64,000 bases of DNA from positions 232,188 through 296,187 of the forward strand of contig NZ_JAGPXX010000007.1 of assembly GCF_018070345.1 (NCBI RefSeq). Direction: 5' to 3'. A program made the translations under genes and the position numbers. The first letter of the stretch is position 1, and each line of letters begins with the position of its first letter. Below are positions 56,146 through 64,000 of this stretch, in pieces. The notes below the pieces were generated by a model. The model saw nothing but the letters and a program-made list of their open reading frames with translations. It had not been told where the DNA came from and searched no databases. The stretch is from Streptomyces sp. F63. Its GTDB lineage: Bacteria > Actinomycetota > Actinomycetes > Streptomycetales > Streptomycetaceae.

Positions 56146-58895
56146 GGTGCCCCGAAGGTCAGCAGCAGGGTGGGGTCGCCGGCCGTCCCCGGTGCCTCCT
56201 TGGAGGAGAGCCACAGGCTGTCGCTGCCGTCCCCGGTCAGCGCGATGTCCAGGTCCTGGCCGAGCCGGGAGGCCAGTGCGGCCGTGTCCAGCAGGGTGGA
56301 GTAGGTGCCCTGCGGGGTGGAGGCCCCGGTCAGCGTGCCCAGGACGGTCGGGGAGAGCTCGGGCCGGCTGGTGTAGGTGGTGCCCGTCTCCGTCCACGCG
56401 CCGGTGACGGGGACGATCCGGGCGGCGTCGCCGGAGCCGGCGAACGAGTCCGAGGTCAGCCGCACCCGGAGCGCGGCGCTCTTGAGCACCCGGCCCGGCG
56501 GGGCCTCCGGCAGCGGGAAGCGCAGATACGCCTCGTAGGCCGTGGAGCCGCGCACCGCCAGCTGCCCGGTGGTGCCGTAGTTGGTGCCGGCCGCCTGCTG
56601 GTTGACGTAGGTGTCGGCCGACGGCTGCACCGCGGTCACGGTGTCCGAGGGCGCCGTGCCCAGCTCGTGGTGCTCCTCGACCTGCGCGGAGCTGAGCACG
56701 CCCGGGTACACGGCGGACTCGTCGAGCTGCCCGGCGAAGTGGTCACTGCTCGGCCGGTTCGGCCAGCCGCGCAGAGTGTCGCCGCCGAAGCGCCAGTAGC
56801 CCTCGAAGTCCCGGCTGCTGACGACCAGCAGGTTGCTGGCCCGCAGCCGTCCGTCCACGTAGAGGCGCATGCCGTTGCTGCCCTGGGTGGCGACGGCGTG
56901 GTGCCACTGGCCGTCGTTGTACGAGCCGGGGGTGGTGATGGTCCGCGTCCAGCCGCTGGTCACGCCGAAGACGAGCCGGCCGGAGTCGGTCATGTAGACG
57001 TGCTTGTCGTGCCGGGAGCTGTTCTGCAGGATCCGGTCGCCGAACCCGGCGAGCATGCCGCCGGCCGTGGTGTCCGTCCTGAACCAGGTCTCGATGGAGT
57101 ACGCCCCGGGCCGGGGCCGCCGCTTGTCGCTGTAGGTGTAGGAATCGACGCCGTCGTGGCCCACGGCCGTGCCGGTGCCGGGGACGGCGCCCGGGGTGAC
57201 GGCGCGGGCCGGGCCGCCGCGGTGGATGCCGGCGCTCCCGGAGTCGGAGGCGTCGGCGGCGAAGGTGCCGGACGGCTCGTCGTAGCGCCAGTACAACTCG
57301 GCGCCGTCGGCGCGCACCTTCTCCGGGTACGCCTCGGCGGTGAGGGCCGGGGTGACCGACCGCGGCGGCGAGAGGGCGCTGGTGTTGGTGCCGTCACTGG
57401 CGCTGACCCGGTAGGTGTAGGTGGAGCCCGGGGTGACGTCGGTGTCGGTGAACGTCAGCTGCGGCTGCGACCACGGCTTGGAGGAGGCGCTGACGGTGTG
57501 CACCGGTGCGGCGGAGCCGTTGCGGTAGACCCGGTAGGTCAGTTCGCTGTCGTCGAGGTCGACGCTCGGCTGCCAGCGGACGGTGACCGAGCCCGGGGCC
57601 GTGCTCGACGCCTCCGTCTGCGGCACCGGCGGCGCGCCCGTGTCGGGGCTGTCGGCGAAGCGGGTCAGACCCTGCTGGCCGTCGCCGTTGACGGCGGTGA
57701 ACTCGCCGCCGACCCACAGGTAGTCCCGGCCGCCGGCCGAGGAGAGGGCCATGGTGCGCGGGCCGATCATCTCCCCGAGGCCGTCGTTGGTGTCCGGGAA
57801 CCAACCGAGCAGCTCCGGGTCGTTCACCGACTGGGCCAGCAGGTGGTAGCGCTCCTGGTTGGGGAAGGCGCCCATGCTGCTGCAGTCGTGCGCGTGGGAG
57901 CCGCTGTAGAGCACGTCCCGGTACGTCTGGAGCGACTGGGTGGCGCCCAGGCAGGTGTCCCGCCAGCGCTGGTCCAGGGTGGCGAGATCGTAGGCGACGC
58001 GCCCGTCGAAGACGCCGCCGCCGCTGCCCTCGCTGGCCGAGTAGACGCCCGAGGCGTCCGCGAAGATGTCCTTCACCACGGAGGTCTGCGGGAAGAAGCC
58101 GAGCGGGTAGCTCTTCTCGACCGCGCCGGTCGTGGCGTCCACGGCCGCCAGCGCGTGGGAGTCCTCGTCGTTGACGGTGAAGAAGTCACCGCCGAGCATG
58201 ACGGTTCCGCCGTCCGGGGTCACCTCGACGGCCCGGCCGGGCTCGTCCGCGTCGGCCCGCCAGGGCAGCACGTCACCGGTGGTGGAGACGGCGGCGAAGC
58301 GGCTCCGCGACTGGCCGCCGACGCTCTGGAAGTCGCCGCCCAGGTAGACGGCGCCGTCCGTGGCGGCCAGGGCCCGGACGGTGGCGTTGACCGAGGGCTT
58401 GAAGTCCGTCCGCGGGGTGCAGGTGCCGATGTCGATCGCGGCCAGGCTGCTGACCGGGACGCCGTTGACCGCGCCGAAGAAGCCACCCGCGTAGAGCGTC
58501 TCCTTGTCCGGCGAGACGGCCAGCGCGCGGACGGTCGCGTTGCCCGAGCCGACCGTGAAGGACAGCTCGCAGTCCGTCGGCGCGCCGGTCGCGGCGTCGA
58601 GGGCGGTGAAGTTCACCGCGGACCGCTCCTGGCTGCTGCCGGCGGACGTGCCCGGCGGCCGGACGGCCGAGAACGTGCCCCCGGCGAAGACCACCCCGTT
58701 CGCCTCCGCCATCGCCCAGACGATGCCGTTGGTCTGCCACGTCGGCAGTTCGTCGGCCGTGATGCCGACGGGCGGGGTGAGGGCGGCGGCCGGCGGCGCC
58801 GTCACCGTTCCCAGCCCCGTCAGCGATGCGGCCGCCAAAGACAAGGCAGCCGTGTAGACCCCCACTGTGCGCATGTGCCCCCCCGGGCTGTGCAT
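56142..58895 (-). CDS. Large secreted protein: propeller, FN3, LamG and DNRLRE domains
   Basis: The 917-residue protein has an N-terminal signal (VGVYTAALSLAAASLTGLGT). Residues about 40-425 look like a beta-propeller (repeats such as ALAVSPDKETLYAGGFFGAV and ALAATDGAVYLGGDFQSVGG). A fibronectin type III domain (about 430-525), a LamG/concanavalin-like domain (about 540-745; AYSIETWFRTDTTAGGML, WHHAVATQGSNGMRLYVDGR) and a DNRLRE domain (about 755-917; PSADTYVNQQAAGTNYGTT) follow. It should be an extracellular, probably glycan-binding protein. An ATG at 58874 is an alternative start. It lies downstream of gmd on the same strand. Confidence 0.87.
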   Translation of the reverse strand: MHSPGGHMRTVGVYTAALSLAAASLTGLGTVTAPPAAALTPPVGITADELPTWQTNGIVWAMAEANGVVFAGGTFSAVRPPGTSAGSSQERSAVNFTALDAATGAPTDCELSFTVGSGNATVRALAVSPDKETLYAGGFFGAVNGVPVSSLAAIDIGTCTPRTDFKPSVNATVRALAATDGAVYLGGDFQSVGGQSRSRFAAVSTTGDVLPWRADADEPGRAVEVTPDGGTVMLGGDFFTVNDEDSHALAAVDATTGAVEKSYPLGFFPQTSVVKDIFADASGVYSASEGSGGGVFDGRVAYDLATLDQRWRDTCLGATQSLQTYRDVLYSGSHAHDCSSMGAFPNQERYHLLAQSVNDPELLGWFPDTNDGLGEMIGPRTMALSSAGGRDYLWVGGEFTAVNGDGQQGLTRFADSPDTGAPPVPQTEASSTAPGSVTVRWQPSVDLDDSELTYRVYRNGSAAPVHTVSASSKPWSQPQLTFTDTDVTPGSTYTYRVSASDGTNTSALSPPRSVTPALTAEAYPEKVRADGAELYWRYDEPSGTFAADASDSGSAGIHRGGPARAVTPGAVPGTGTAVGHDGVDSYTYSDKRRPRPGAYSIETWFRTDTTAGGMLAGFGDRILQNSSRHDKHVYMTDSGRLVFGVTSGWTRTITTPGSYNDGQWHHAVATQGSNGMRLYVDGRLRASNLLVVSSRDFEGYWRFGGDTLRGWPNRPSSDHFAGQLDESAVYPGVLSSAQVEEHHELGTAPSDTVTAVQPSADTYVNQQAAGTNYGTTGQLAVRGSTAYEAYLRFPLPEAPPGRVLKSAALRVRLTSDSFAGSGDAARIVPVTGAWTETGTTYTSRPELSPTVLGTLTGASTPQGTYSTLLDTAALASRLGQDLDIALTGDGSDSLWLSSKEAPGTAGDPTLLLTFGAP

Positions 58896-59041
58896 GTCCG
58901 ATCCCCAACGCGGCCCAGCGGCCGCCTCTAGCTGGCGAGAGTAGGCCGTTGCCGTCGCGCCGGTCACCACTTCGCCGGAACTCATGTCCGTTTGCCGGCC
59001 GTTGGACTTCACCGCCCGGGTCCGGCCGGCGGGCCGTCAGC

Positions 59042-60082
59042 TCAGCGGTCGATCCGCACGGCGGCTCCGGAGAGTTCCGATTCCAGCCGGGCCCGGTCGG
59101 CGTCCACCATGATCCGGGCGAGTTCCGGCCACATCACCCGCGGCTTCCACCCGAGCAGCGACTCGGCCTTCGAGGCGTCCCCGATGAGCGCGTCCACCTC
59201 GCTGGGGCGCTCGTACTTGGGGTCGAAGCGGACGTGCTCGGACCAGTCCAGCCCGGCGGCGGAGAACGCCGTCTCCAGGAACTCCCGCACGGTGCCGGCC
59301 CGCCCGGTCGCCACCACGTAGTCGTCCGGCTCGTCGCGCTGGAGCATCCGCCACATCGCCTCGACGTACTCCGGGGCATAGCCCCAGTCCCGTACCGCGT
59401 CGAGGTTGCCGAGGTAGAGCCGGTCCTGCAGACCCGCCCTGATCCGGGCCACCGCGCGGGTGATCTTGCGGGTCACGAAGGTCTCGCCGCGGCGCGGCGA
59501 CTCGTGGTTGAACAGGATGCCGTTGACCGCGTAGAGACCGTACGCCTCCCGGTAGTTGACGGTCGCCCAGTAGCCGAAGACCTTGGCGCAGCCGTAGGGG
59601 CTGCGCGGGTGGAACGGTGTCGCCTCGTTCTGCGGCGGCGGGGCGGAGCCGAACATCTCCGAGGAGGACGCCTGGTAGATCCGGGTGTCGATGCCGCTGG
59701 CGCGGATCGCCTCCAGCAGCCGCAGGGAACCCATGCCCGTCACGTCGCCGGTGTAGAGCGGGGCGTCGAACGAGACGCGGACGTGCGACTGCGCTCCCAG
59801 GTTGTAGACCTCGTCGGGCCGCAGGTCGCGGAGGAGGTTGACGAGCGCCACCCCGTCCGAGAGGTCCGCGTGGTGCAGGACGAGGGTGCGGCCCGGCTCC
59901 TGCGGGCCCTGGTAGATGTGGTCCAGGCGTTCGGTGTTGAAGGACGAGGACCGGCGGATCAGGCCGTGGACGGTGTAGCCCTTCGACAGCAGGAGTTCGG
60001 CCAGGTACGAGCCGTCCTGCCCGGTGACGCCGGTGATCAGCGCGGTTCTGCCCCCGGACTGCGGGGTGTCGTTCGTGTTCAT
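59042..60082 (-). CDS. gmd: GDP-mannose 4,6-dehydratase
   Basis: The 346-residue protein is a short-chain dehydrogenase-fold enzyme with the Gmd signature [20 protein letters not shown], then [38 protein letters not shown] and the catalytic Ser-Glu/Tyr-x3-Lys in [10 protein letters not shown] and [12 protein letters not shown]. It turns GDP-mannose into GDP-4-keto-6-deoxymannose, the substrate of the GDP-fucose synthase encoded divergently. It probably also heads the minus-strand operon with the LamG protein, lipoprotein and GT2. Confidence 0.96.
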   Translation of the reverse strand: MNTNDTPQSGGRTALITGVTGQDGSYLAELLLSKGYTVHGLIRRSSSFNTERLDHIYQGPQEPGRTLVLHHADLSDGVALVNLLRDLRPDEVYNLGAQSHVRVSFDAPLYTGDVTGMGSLRLLEAIRASGIDTRIYQASSSEMFGSAPPPQNEATPFHPRSPYGCAKVFGYWATVNYREAYGLYAVNGILFNHESPRRGETFVTRKITRAVARIRAGLQDRLYLGNLDAVRDWGYAPEYVEAMWRMLQRDEPDDYVVATGRAGTVREFLETAFSAAGLDWSEHVRFDPKYERPSEVDALIGDASKAESLLGWKPRVMWPELARIMVDADRARLESELSGAAVRIDR

Positions 60083-60234
60083 CGGTCGGTCGTTCCCCCC
60101 TCGGGACGGGGCCGCACGGCGGTGCGGCGGCCCTCGCGGCCGGCGCGGGGCCCGGTGAGCCCGTGTGCCGGTGTGCGCTTCCTGGTTTGGTGTTTGGTGT
60201 GCTACGCGCCGAATGTCCTGGCAGAATCCGGGAC

Positions 60235-61185
60235 ATGACCCAGACGCATGAGCTGTTGCCGGCGACGGCCCGGATATTCGTGGCGGGCCACCGCGGCCTG
60301 GTCGGATCGGCGGTCACCCGCCGCCTCACCGCCGACGGCCACGAGGTCGTCACCCGCGACCGGGACCGACTCGACCTGCGCGACGCCGCGCGCACCGAAC
60401 GCTTCCTGCGCGAGATCCGGCCGGACGCCGTGGTGCTGGCCGCCGCCAAGGTCGGCGGCATCATGGCCAACAGCACCCACCCGGTGCCGTTCCTGGAGGA
60501 CAACCTCCGCATCCAGCTCAGCGTCATCGCGGGCGCCCACGCGGCCGGCACCGGCCGGCTGCTCTTCCTCGGCTCCTCCTGCATCTATCCGAAGCTCGCC
60601 CCGCAGCCGATCCGCGAGGACGCCCTGCTCACCGGCCCGCTGGAGCCGACCAACGAGCCCTACGCCCTCGCCAAGATCGCCGGGATCACCCAGATCCGGG
60701 CCTACCGGCGGCAGTACGGGGCCTCCTACATCTCCGCCATGCCGACCAACCTCTACGGGCCCGGCGACAACTTCGACCTGGAGACCTCGCACGTCCTGCC
60801 CGCCCTGATCCGCCGCTTCCACGAGGCGAAGGAGGCCGGTGCCCCCGAGGTCACCCTCTGGGGCACCGGCACCCCCCGCCGCGAGTTCCTGCACGTGGAC
60901 GACCTCGCCGCCGCCTGCGCCGTGCTGCTGCGCTCCTACGACGGCGACGACCCGGTCAACGTCGGCTGCGGCGAGGACCTGACGATCCGCGAACTCGCCG
61001 AGACCGTACGGGAGGTGACCGGCTACCCGGGCCGCATCGCCTTCGACGCGGCCAAGCCCGACGGCACCCCCCGCAAGCTGCTCGACATCTCCCGGATCTC
61101 CGCCCTCGGCTGGAAGCCGCGCATCCCGCTCCGCGACGGCATCGCGGCCGTCTACGCCGACTGGCGCGCCGGCGCCGCGGCCTGA
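60235..61185 (+). CDS. fcl: GDP-L-fucose synthase
   Basis: The 316-residue epimerase/reductase shows [60 protein letters not shown] and the catalytic YALAKIAGI. It epimerises and reduces GDP-4-keto-6-deoxymannose with NADPH to GDP-L-fucose. The ATG at 60235 has no ribosome site; a CAGAAT seven bases upstream could be the -10 of a leaderless message. With gmd divergent across 152 bases, both are likely controlled together. Confidence 0.95.
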   Translation: MTQTHELLPATARIFVAGHRGLVGSAVTRRLTADGHEVVTRDRDRLDLRDAARTERFLREIRPDAVVLAAAKVGGIMANSTHPVPFLEDNLRIQLSVIAGAHAAGTGRLLFLGSSCIYPKLAPQPIREDALLTGPLEPTNEPYALAKIAGITQIRAYRRQYGASYISAMPTNLYGPGDNFDLETSHVLPALIRRFHEAKEAGAPEVTLWGTGTPRREFLHVDDLAAACAVLLRSYDGDDPVNVGCGEDLTIRELAETVREVTGYPGRIAFDAAKPDGTPRKLLDISRISALGWKPRIPLRDGIAAVYADWRAGAAA

Positions 61186-61279
61186 GACCCCGGTCCCCCG
61201 GCATTTCCGGCCCGGCGGGCCGCTCGCCTTCCGCACGCTCCGCACCACTTCGCTCTCAGTACGCTCTCAGGAGGCTCAG

Positions 61280-62761
61280 TCAGTACGCTCCGCGACCGTC
61301 GACGACGGCGCGGAACGTACGGGCGAGCAGGTCCAGGTCCCCGCGGAGGGACCAGTTGTCGGCGTAGCGCAGATCCAGCGCCACGCTCTCGTCCCAGGAG
61401 AGATCGGACCGGCCGCTGATCTGCCAGAGGCCGGTGAGCCCCGGCTTGACCGCCAGCCGCCGCATCGCCACCTCGTCGTACTGCGCCACCTCGTCCGGCA
61501 GCGGCGGACGCGGCCCGACCAGCGACATCTCGCCGCGCACCACGTTCACCAGCTGCGGCAGCTCGTCCAGCGAGCTGCGCCGCAGCCACCGGCCGACCCG
61601 GGTCACCCGGGGGTCGCGCCGCATCTTGAACAGCGGGCCGTCCTGCTCGTTCGCGGCGGCCAGCTCCGCTCTCCGCTGCTCGGCGTCCGCCACCATGGTG
61701 CGGAACTTCCACATGGTGAACGGCTTGCCGGCCAGGCCGGTGCGGGTCTGCCGGTGCAGCACCGGCCCCGGGGAGTCCAGCCGTATCAGCAGCGCCAGCA
61801 GCCCGTACACCGGTGCGAGCAGCAGCAGGCCGAGGGTCGCGCACGTACGGTCCAGCGCCGCCTTGAACACCGACTGCGGGCCCTGGCGGTGCGGCGGGGC
61901 GATGTGCAGCAGCGACAGCCCGGCGACCGTGCTGGTCCGCAGGCGCCGCGGCGCCACGTCCGTCAGCCCCGGCGCCACGGCCAGCGGCAGACCCGCGTCG
62001 TGCAGTGCCCAGGACAGCCGGCGCAGCCGCTCCCCGCTGATCCGCGGGCCGGGCGCCACCAGCACCAGATCCGCGGCGAGTTGCTCGGCCGCGCCCAGTA
62101 CCGGAACCCAGTCCTGCTCGCCCCGTGCGGGCGGCGCGGAGCCGATCCGGGCGGGCGCGGGCACCCCGGAGGTCAGCTGGGCGTTCCCGACCGGGACCAC
62201 CCCGGTCACCACGTAGGCGTGGTCGGTACGGGAGGCGAGGCGCTCGACGACCTCGTCGGCGGCGGCGGGTTCGCCGATCACCAGCACCCGGTGCACCGAC
62301 TGCGCGGAGCGGCGCTGCCGCGTCAGGTGCCGGTGGGTGACCTTGCCGCAGAGGGTGGTCAGCAGCGGGGCGAAGGAGAGGGCCAGCAGGGCCGTCACGG
62401 GATCGGACGTCTCACCGGCCGCGATCCGGGCCACCGCGAGCAGGCCCAGCAGCGTCAGCCAGTCGTGGAGCGCGGGTATGACGCCGCGCGATTCGCCGAG
62501 GGTGCCGGCGCCGTAGCGGTGGCGGGCGGCGCGGACGACCGTCCACAGAGCCGTCCCGGCGAGAGCGGCCGGCACGGGATGCGGTTGCCCCGTGCCGGCG
62601 AAGACGAGGACCACGGGGAGCGCGACCCCCAGGACGTCGGTGGCCAGCGCCGCAGGTAAGTACCACCGCGCCTTGCCGCTGCGCGGACGGTGCGGTGCCC
62701 CCCCCTCGCGGACGCCGGAGGCCGTTACCGATCTGGCCTTGGACATACCGATATGCCGCAT
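61280..62761 (-). CDS. Polyprenyl-phosphate sugar phosphotransferase (WcaJ/WbaP type), priming enzyme
   Basis: The 493-residue protein has four N-terminal membrane segments (about residues 33-150), a soluble Rossmann-like middle, a fifth segment near residue 300 (ATLGLLLLAPVYGLLALLI), and the C-terminal catalytic domain: MWKFRTMVADAEQ, RRSSLDELPQLVNVVRGEMS, LVGPRPPLP and KPGLTGLWQISGRSDLSW. It loads the first sugar-1-phosphate onto undecaprenyl phosphate, starting each repeat unit. The ATG at 62761 follows AGGGGGG; later in-frame ATGs are less likely. It converges on fcl. Confidence 0.94.
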   Translation of the reverse strand: MRHIGMSKARSVTASGVREGGAPHRPRSGKARWYLPAALATDVLGVALPVVLVFAGTGQPHPVPAALAGTALWTVVRAARHRYGAGTLGESRGVIPALHDWLTLLGLLAVARIAAGETSDPVTALLALSFAPLLTTLCGKVTHRHLTRQRRSAQSVHRVLVIGEPAAADEVVERLASRTDHAYVVTGVVPVGNAQLTSGVPAPARIGSAPPARGEQDWVPVLGAAEQLAADLVLVAPGPRISGERLRRLSWALHDAGLPLAVAPGLTDVAPRRLRTSTVAGLSLLHIAPPHRQGPQSVFKAALDRTCATLGLLLLAPVYGLLALLIRLDSPGPVLHRQTRTGLAGKPFTMWKFRTMVADAEQRRAELAAANEQDGPLFKMRRDPRVTRVGRWLRRSSLDELPQLVNVVRGEMSLVGPRPPLPDEVAQYDEVAMRRLAVKPGLTGLWQISGRSDLSWDESVALDLRYADNWSLRGDLDLLARTFRAVVDGRGAY

Positions 62762-62820
62762 GAACCCCCCTGGCACAGCGCGACCGTGACGGCGCGCGTA
62801 CCCTTCCCCAAAGGCCACGC

Positions 62821-62859
62821 GCCTACGTTTGTCCGACCGTATGGCAAACGTCTGTAGGC
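62821..62859. promoter_or_regulatory. Inverted repeat upstream of the priming transferase
   Basis: GCCTACGTTTG (62821-62831) faces CAAACGTCTGTAGGC (62845-62859), an inverted repeat with a three-base bulge, 60 bases before the start of the transferase gene. It is AT-rich for the genome and may be an operator. Confidence 0.45.
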
Positions 62860-63008
62860 CCGCTGCTGTTTGAAGAACTTTGCTCGGAGATATCCCGGGA
62901 ATTCACTTCTTGGCGCGAAGGCGTACCCGGCGCTGCCGTCACAGGACCGGACGTGGTAAGAGCGGCGCGGAGGTCCGGGCCGCCGCGCGTGCGCCCGCCG
63001 GCGCGGGC

Positions 63009-63689
63009 TCAGGCGCTGACCGGGCCCTCCGCACGCCGGGCGAAGTGATCGCCGAGCTCCCGGAAGAGCGCCGTGTTGAGGGCGAAGGCGTGCCGGCACT
63101 CGTCCACGACACGCGCCTTCTCCGTCTCACCCACGGGGAGGGCGTCCAGCAGTTCGCGGTACTCCCGCTTGAAGGCGGCCGGATTGCCGATGCCCTCGAA
63201 GACGTAGAACCGCACGCCGTCGCCCTTGCGCGCGAAACCCCAGGTCTTCTCCGCGGTGGAGCGGATGATCTGGCCGCCGCTGAGATCGCCGAGGTAGCGG
63301 GTGTAGTGGTGGGCCACGTAGCCCGCGGGCCACTCCCGTGCGACCTCGGCGATCCGCGCGGCATAGGCGGCGGTGGCCGGCAGCGGTACGGCCGCGGTGC
63401 GCCGGCCGGGGCCCCTGAGGTGGTCGAGATCGCGCTCGAGCTCGGGAACCCGCCGCAGCTCCGGGCGGAGAAACGGTCCTGCGACCGGGTCGCCGGCGAG
63501 GGCGTACGCCGGCTCCTCCAGCGCGCGGTACACGAACCACAACTGCTCGGTGTAGAGCGCGTACGCCTCCACGCCCAGCCGGCCGGCGAGCAGGTCACCG
63601 ATGAAGGGGGAGTTCTCGGCCTCGGTGTGCTGCGCGTGCGACGCGGTGCGGATCAGGGTCGAGAACGGTGTGCTGCTGGGGGCGTCCAT
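63009..63689 (-). CDS. Heme oxygenase (biliverdin-producing)
   Basis: The 226-residue helical protein fits the HO-1/HmuO family. The proximal histidine is in IRTASHAQHTEAEN near residue 20, and HYTRYLGDLSGGQIIRSTAE near residue 135 contains the flexible distal-helix GDLSGGQ. It opens heme with oxygen and electrons to biliverdin, CO and free iron, so it serves iron acquisition from heme. GGAGG lies seven bases before the ATG. A 21-bp palindrome overlapping the likely promoter points to tight control; it does not look like a standard iron box. Confidence 0.94.
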   Translation of the reverse strand: MDAPSSTPFSTLIRTASHAQHTEAENSPFIGDLLAGRLGVEAYALYTEQLWFVYRALEEPAYALAGDPVAGPFLRPELRRVPELERDLDHLRGPGRRTAAVPLPATAAYAARIAEVAREWPAGYVAHHYTRYLGDLSGGQIIRSTAEKTWGFARKGDGVRFYVFEGIGNPAAFKREYRELLDALPVGETEKARVVDECRHAFALNTALFRELGDHFARRAEGPVSA

Positions 63690-63775
63690 GGCGGGCCTCC
63701 GGGGACCGGTGCGGGCGGGTCGGTGCGCTGTGGCGCTCTCCGCGCGGGCGGCGGAGGCGCGGACGCCGGCTGTCG

Positions 63776-63805
63776 TCTGCTCGGGTCTGCTCGGGTCTGC
63801 TCGGG
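63776..63805. repeat. Ten-base tandem repeat TCTGCTCGGG x3
   Basis: Three perfect copies lie in the presumed 5' leader of the heme oxygenase message, about 90 bases upstream of its ATG. No role is known. Confidence 0.85.
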
Positions 63806-63842
63806 TTCTGTTCCGGGCCCGCTCGCGCCGGCCCGGGGCCGA

Positions 63843-63872
63843 GTCTATAGGTTCCCGACAGGCTGTCGGGAA
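63843..63872 (-). promoter_or_regulatory. Heme oxygenase promoter with 21-bp palindromic operator
   Basis: TTCCCGACAG and CTGTCGGGAA are perfect ten-base arms around one central base (63852-63872). On the minus strand a TATAGA-type -10 follows directly (63843-63849), so the palindrome covers the -35 region. A repressor bound there would block transcription. Confidence 0.65.
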
Positions 63873-64000
63873 ATCCGCGGGCCGCCCCGCGGCGACTTCC
63901 GGCCGTCCTGAGGGCCCGTCGTTCCGCCGTCCCGGTCCCGGCCGCCCGCCCGGCCGCCCGGCGGGACCGTCCGGGGAAACGGCGGCGCCCCCCCTCCGCC

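Larger units (their letters stand above)
63690..64000. other. Upstream region of the heme oxygenase gene, to window end
   Basis: This 311-base stretch holds a three-copy ten-base repeat in the leader, a likely -10 and a 21-bp palindrome. The last 120 bases show no gene on either strand before the window ends. Confidence 0.6.

Noticed and set aside
61250..61290. Short duplicated CAGTACGCTC near the end of the priming transferase gene
   Set aside because: Two ten-base copies at a convergent 3' end look like a chance or minor local duplication with no associated feature.

Overview
The window is chromosomal DNA of a high-GC actinomycete, almost certainly Streptomyces or a close relative. Third codon positions are nearly all G or C, GTG starts are frequent, stop/start overlaps (ATGA, GTGA) are common, several genes look leaderless, and the order yaaA / RNase H-phosphatase / zinc-ribbon coiled coil / Nif3 is a familiar streptomycete neighbourhood. 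I see no tRNA, rRNA, CRISPR array, IS element or phage gene. The one RNA gene is RNase P RNA (rnpB).

Layout. (1) 0-17.5 kb is mixed housekeeping and regulatory DNA: a small membrane protein, a possible tiny peptide gene, a propeller-like protein, Nif3, a zinc-ribbon coiled coil, a bifunctional RNase H/phosphatase, YaaA, a MerR regulator with a membrane partner, a Uma2 nuclease-like protein, a STAS protein that overlaps an ECF sigma factor tail-to-tail, rnpB with a strong terminator, a large secreted peptidoglycan amidase, and three uncharacterised genes. (2) 17.5-29 kb is an aromatic-acid catabolic cluster. hpaC-hpaB-(FAH-RraA fusion)-(DapA family)-hpaE-hpaD form a tight plus-strand operon for 4-hydroxyphenylacetate via homoprotocatechuate. 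It diverges from a transporter-hpaR operon across an 18-bp perfect palindrome, and is flanked by paaI and paaK, which share a TetR-type operator-like dyad. (3) 29.4-40.7 kb is mixed: Hsp20, a 46-residue protein, a FlK-like thioesterase, secreted PhoD phosphatase, an oxidoreductase, a Bcr/CflA-type exporter, Rsm22, a TetR regulator, a primase-polymerase-like protein, a lipoprotein and a CDP-alcohol phosphatidyltransferase. (4) 40.6-62.8 kb is a capsule or exopolysaccharide locus: cytidylyltransferase, glycosyltransferases, a Wzz-like protein with a ruined Walker A motif, a flippase, a Wzy-like polymerase, GDP-fucose enzymes (gmd, fcl), a polyprenyl phosphate sugar transferase, and a small operon with a large LamG-containing surface protein. 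An RHS polymorphic toxin and its likely immunity gene sit between flippase and polymerase. (5) The window ends with a heme oxygenase behind a 21-bp palindrome.

How the genes work together. In region 2, HpaC/HpaB hydroxylate 4-hydroxyphenylacetate, HpaD opens the ring and HpaE oxidises the semialdehyde. The usual hpaF, hpaH and hpaI are absent; the FAH-RraA fusion and the DapA-family protein are the candidates to finish the pathway, which is the most interesting metabolic prediction here. In region 4 the set of initiating transferase, elongating glycosyltransferases, flippase, polymerase and co-polymerase is that of a Wzx/Wzy-type pathway likely containing fucose, with a weapon module embedded in it.
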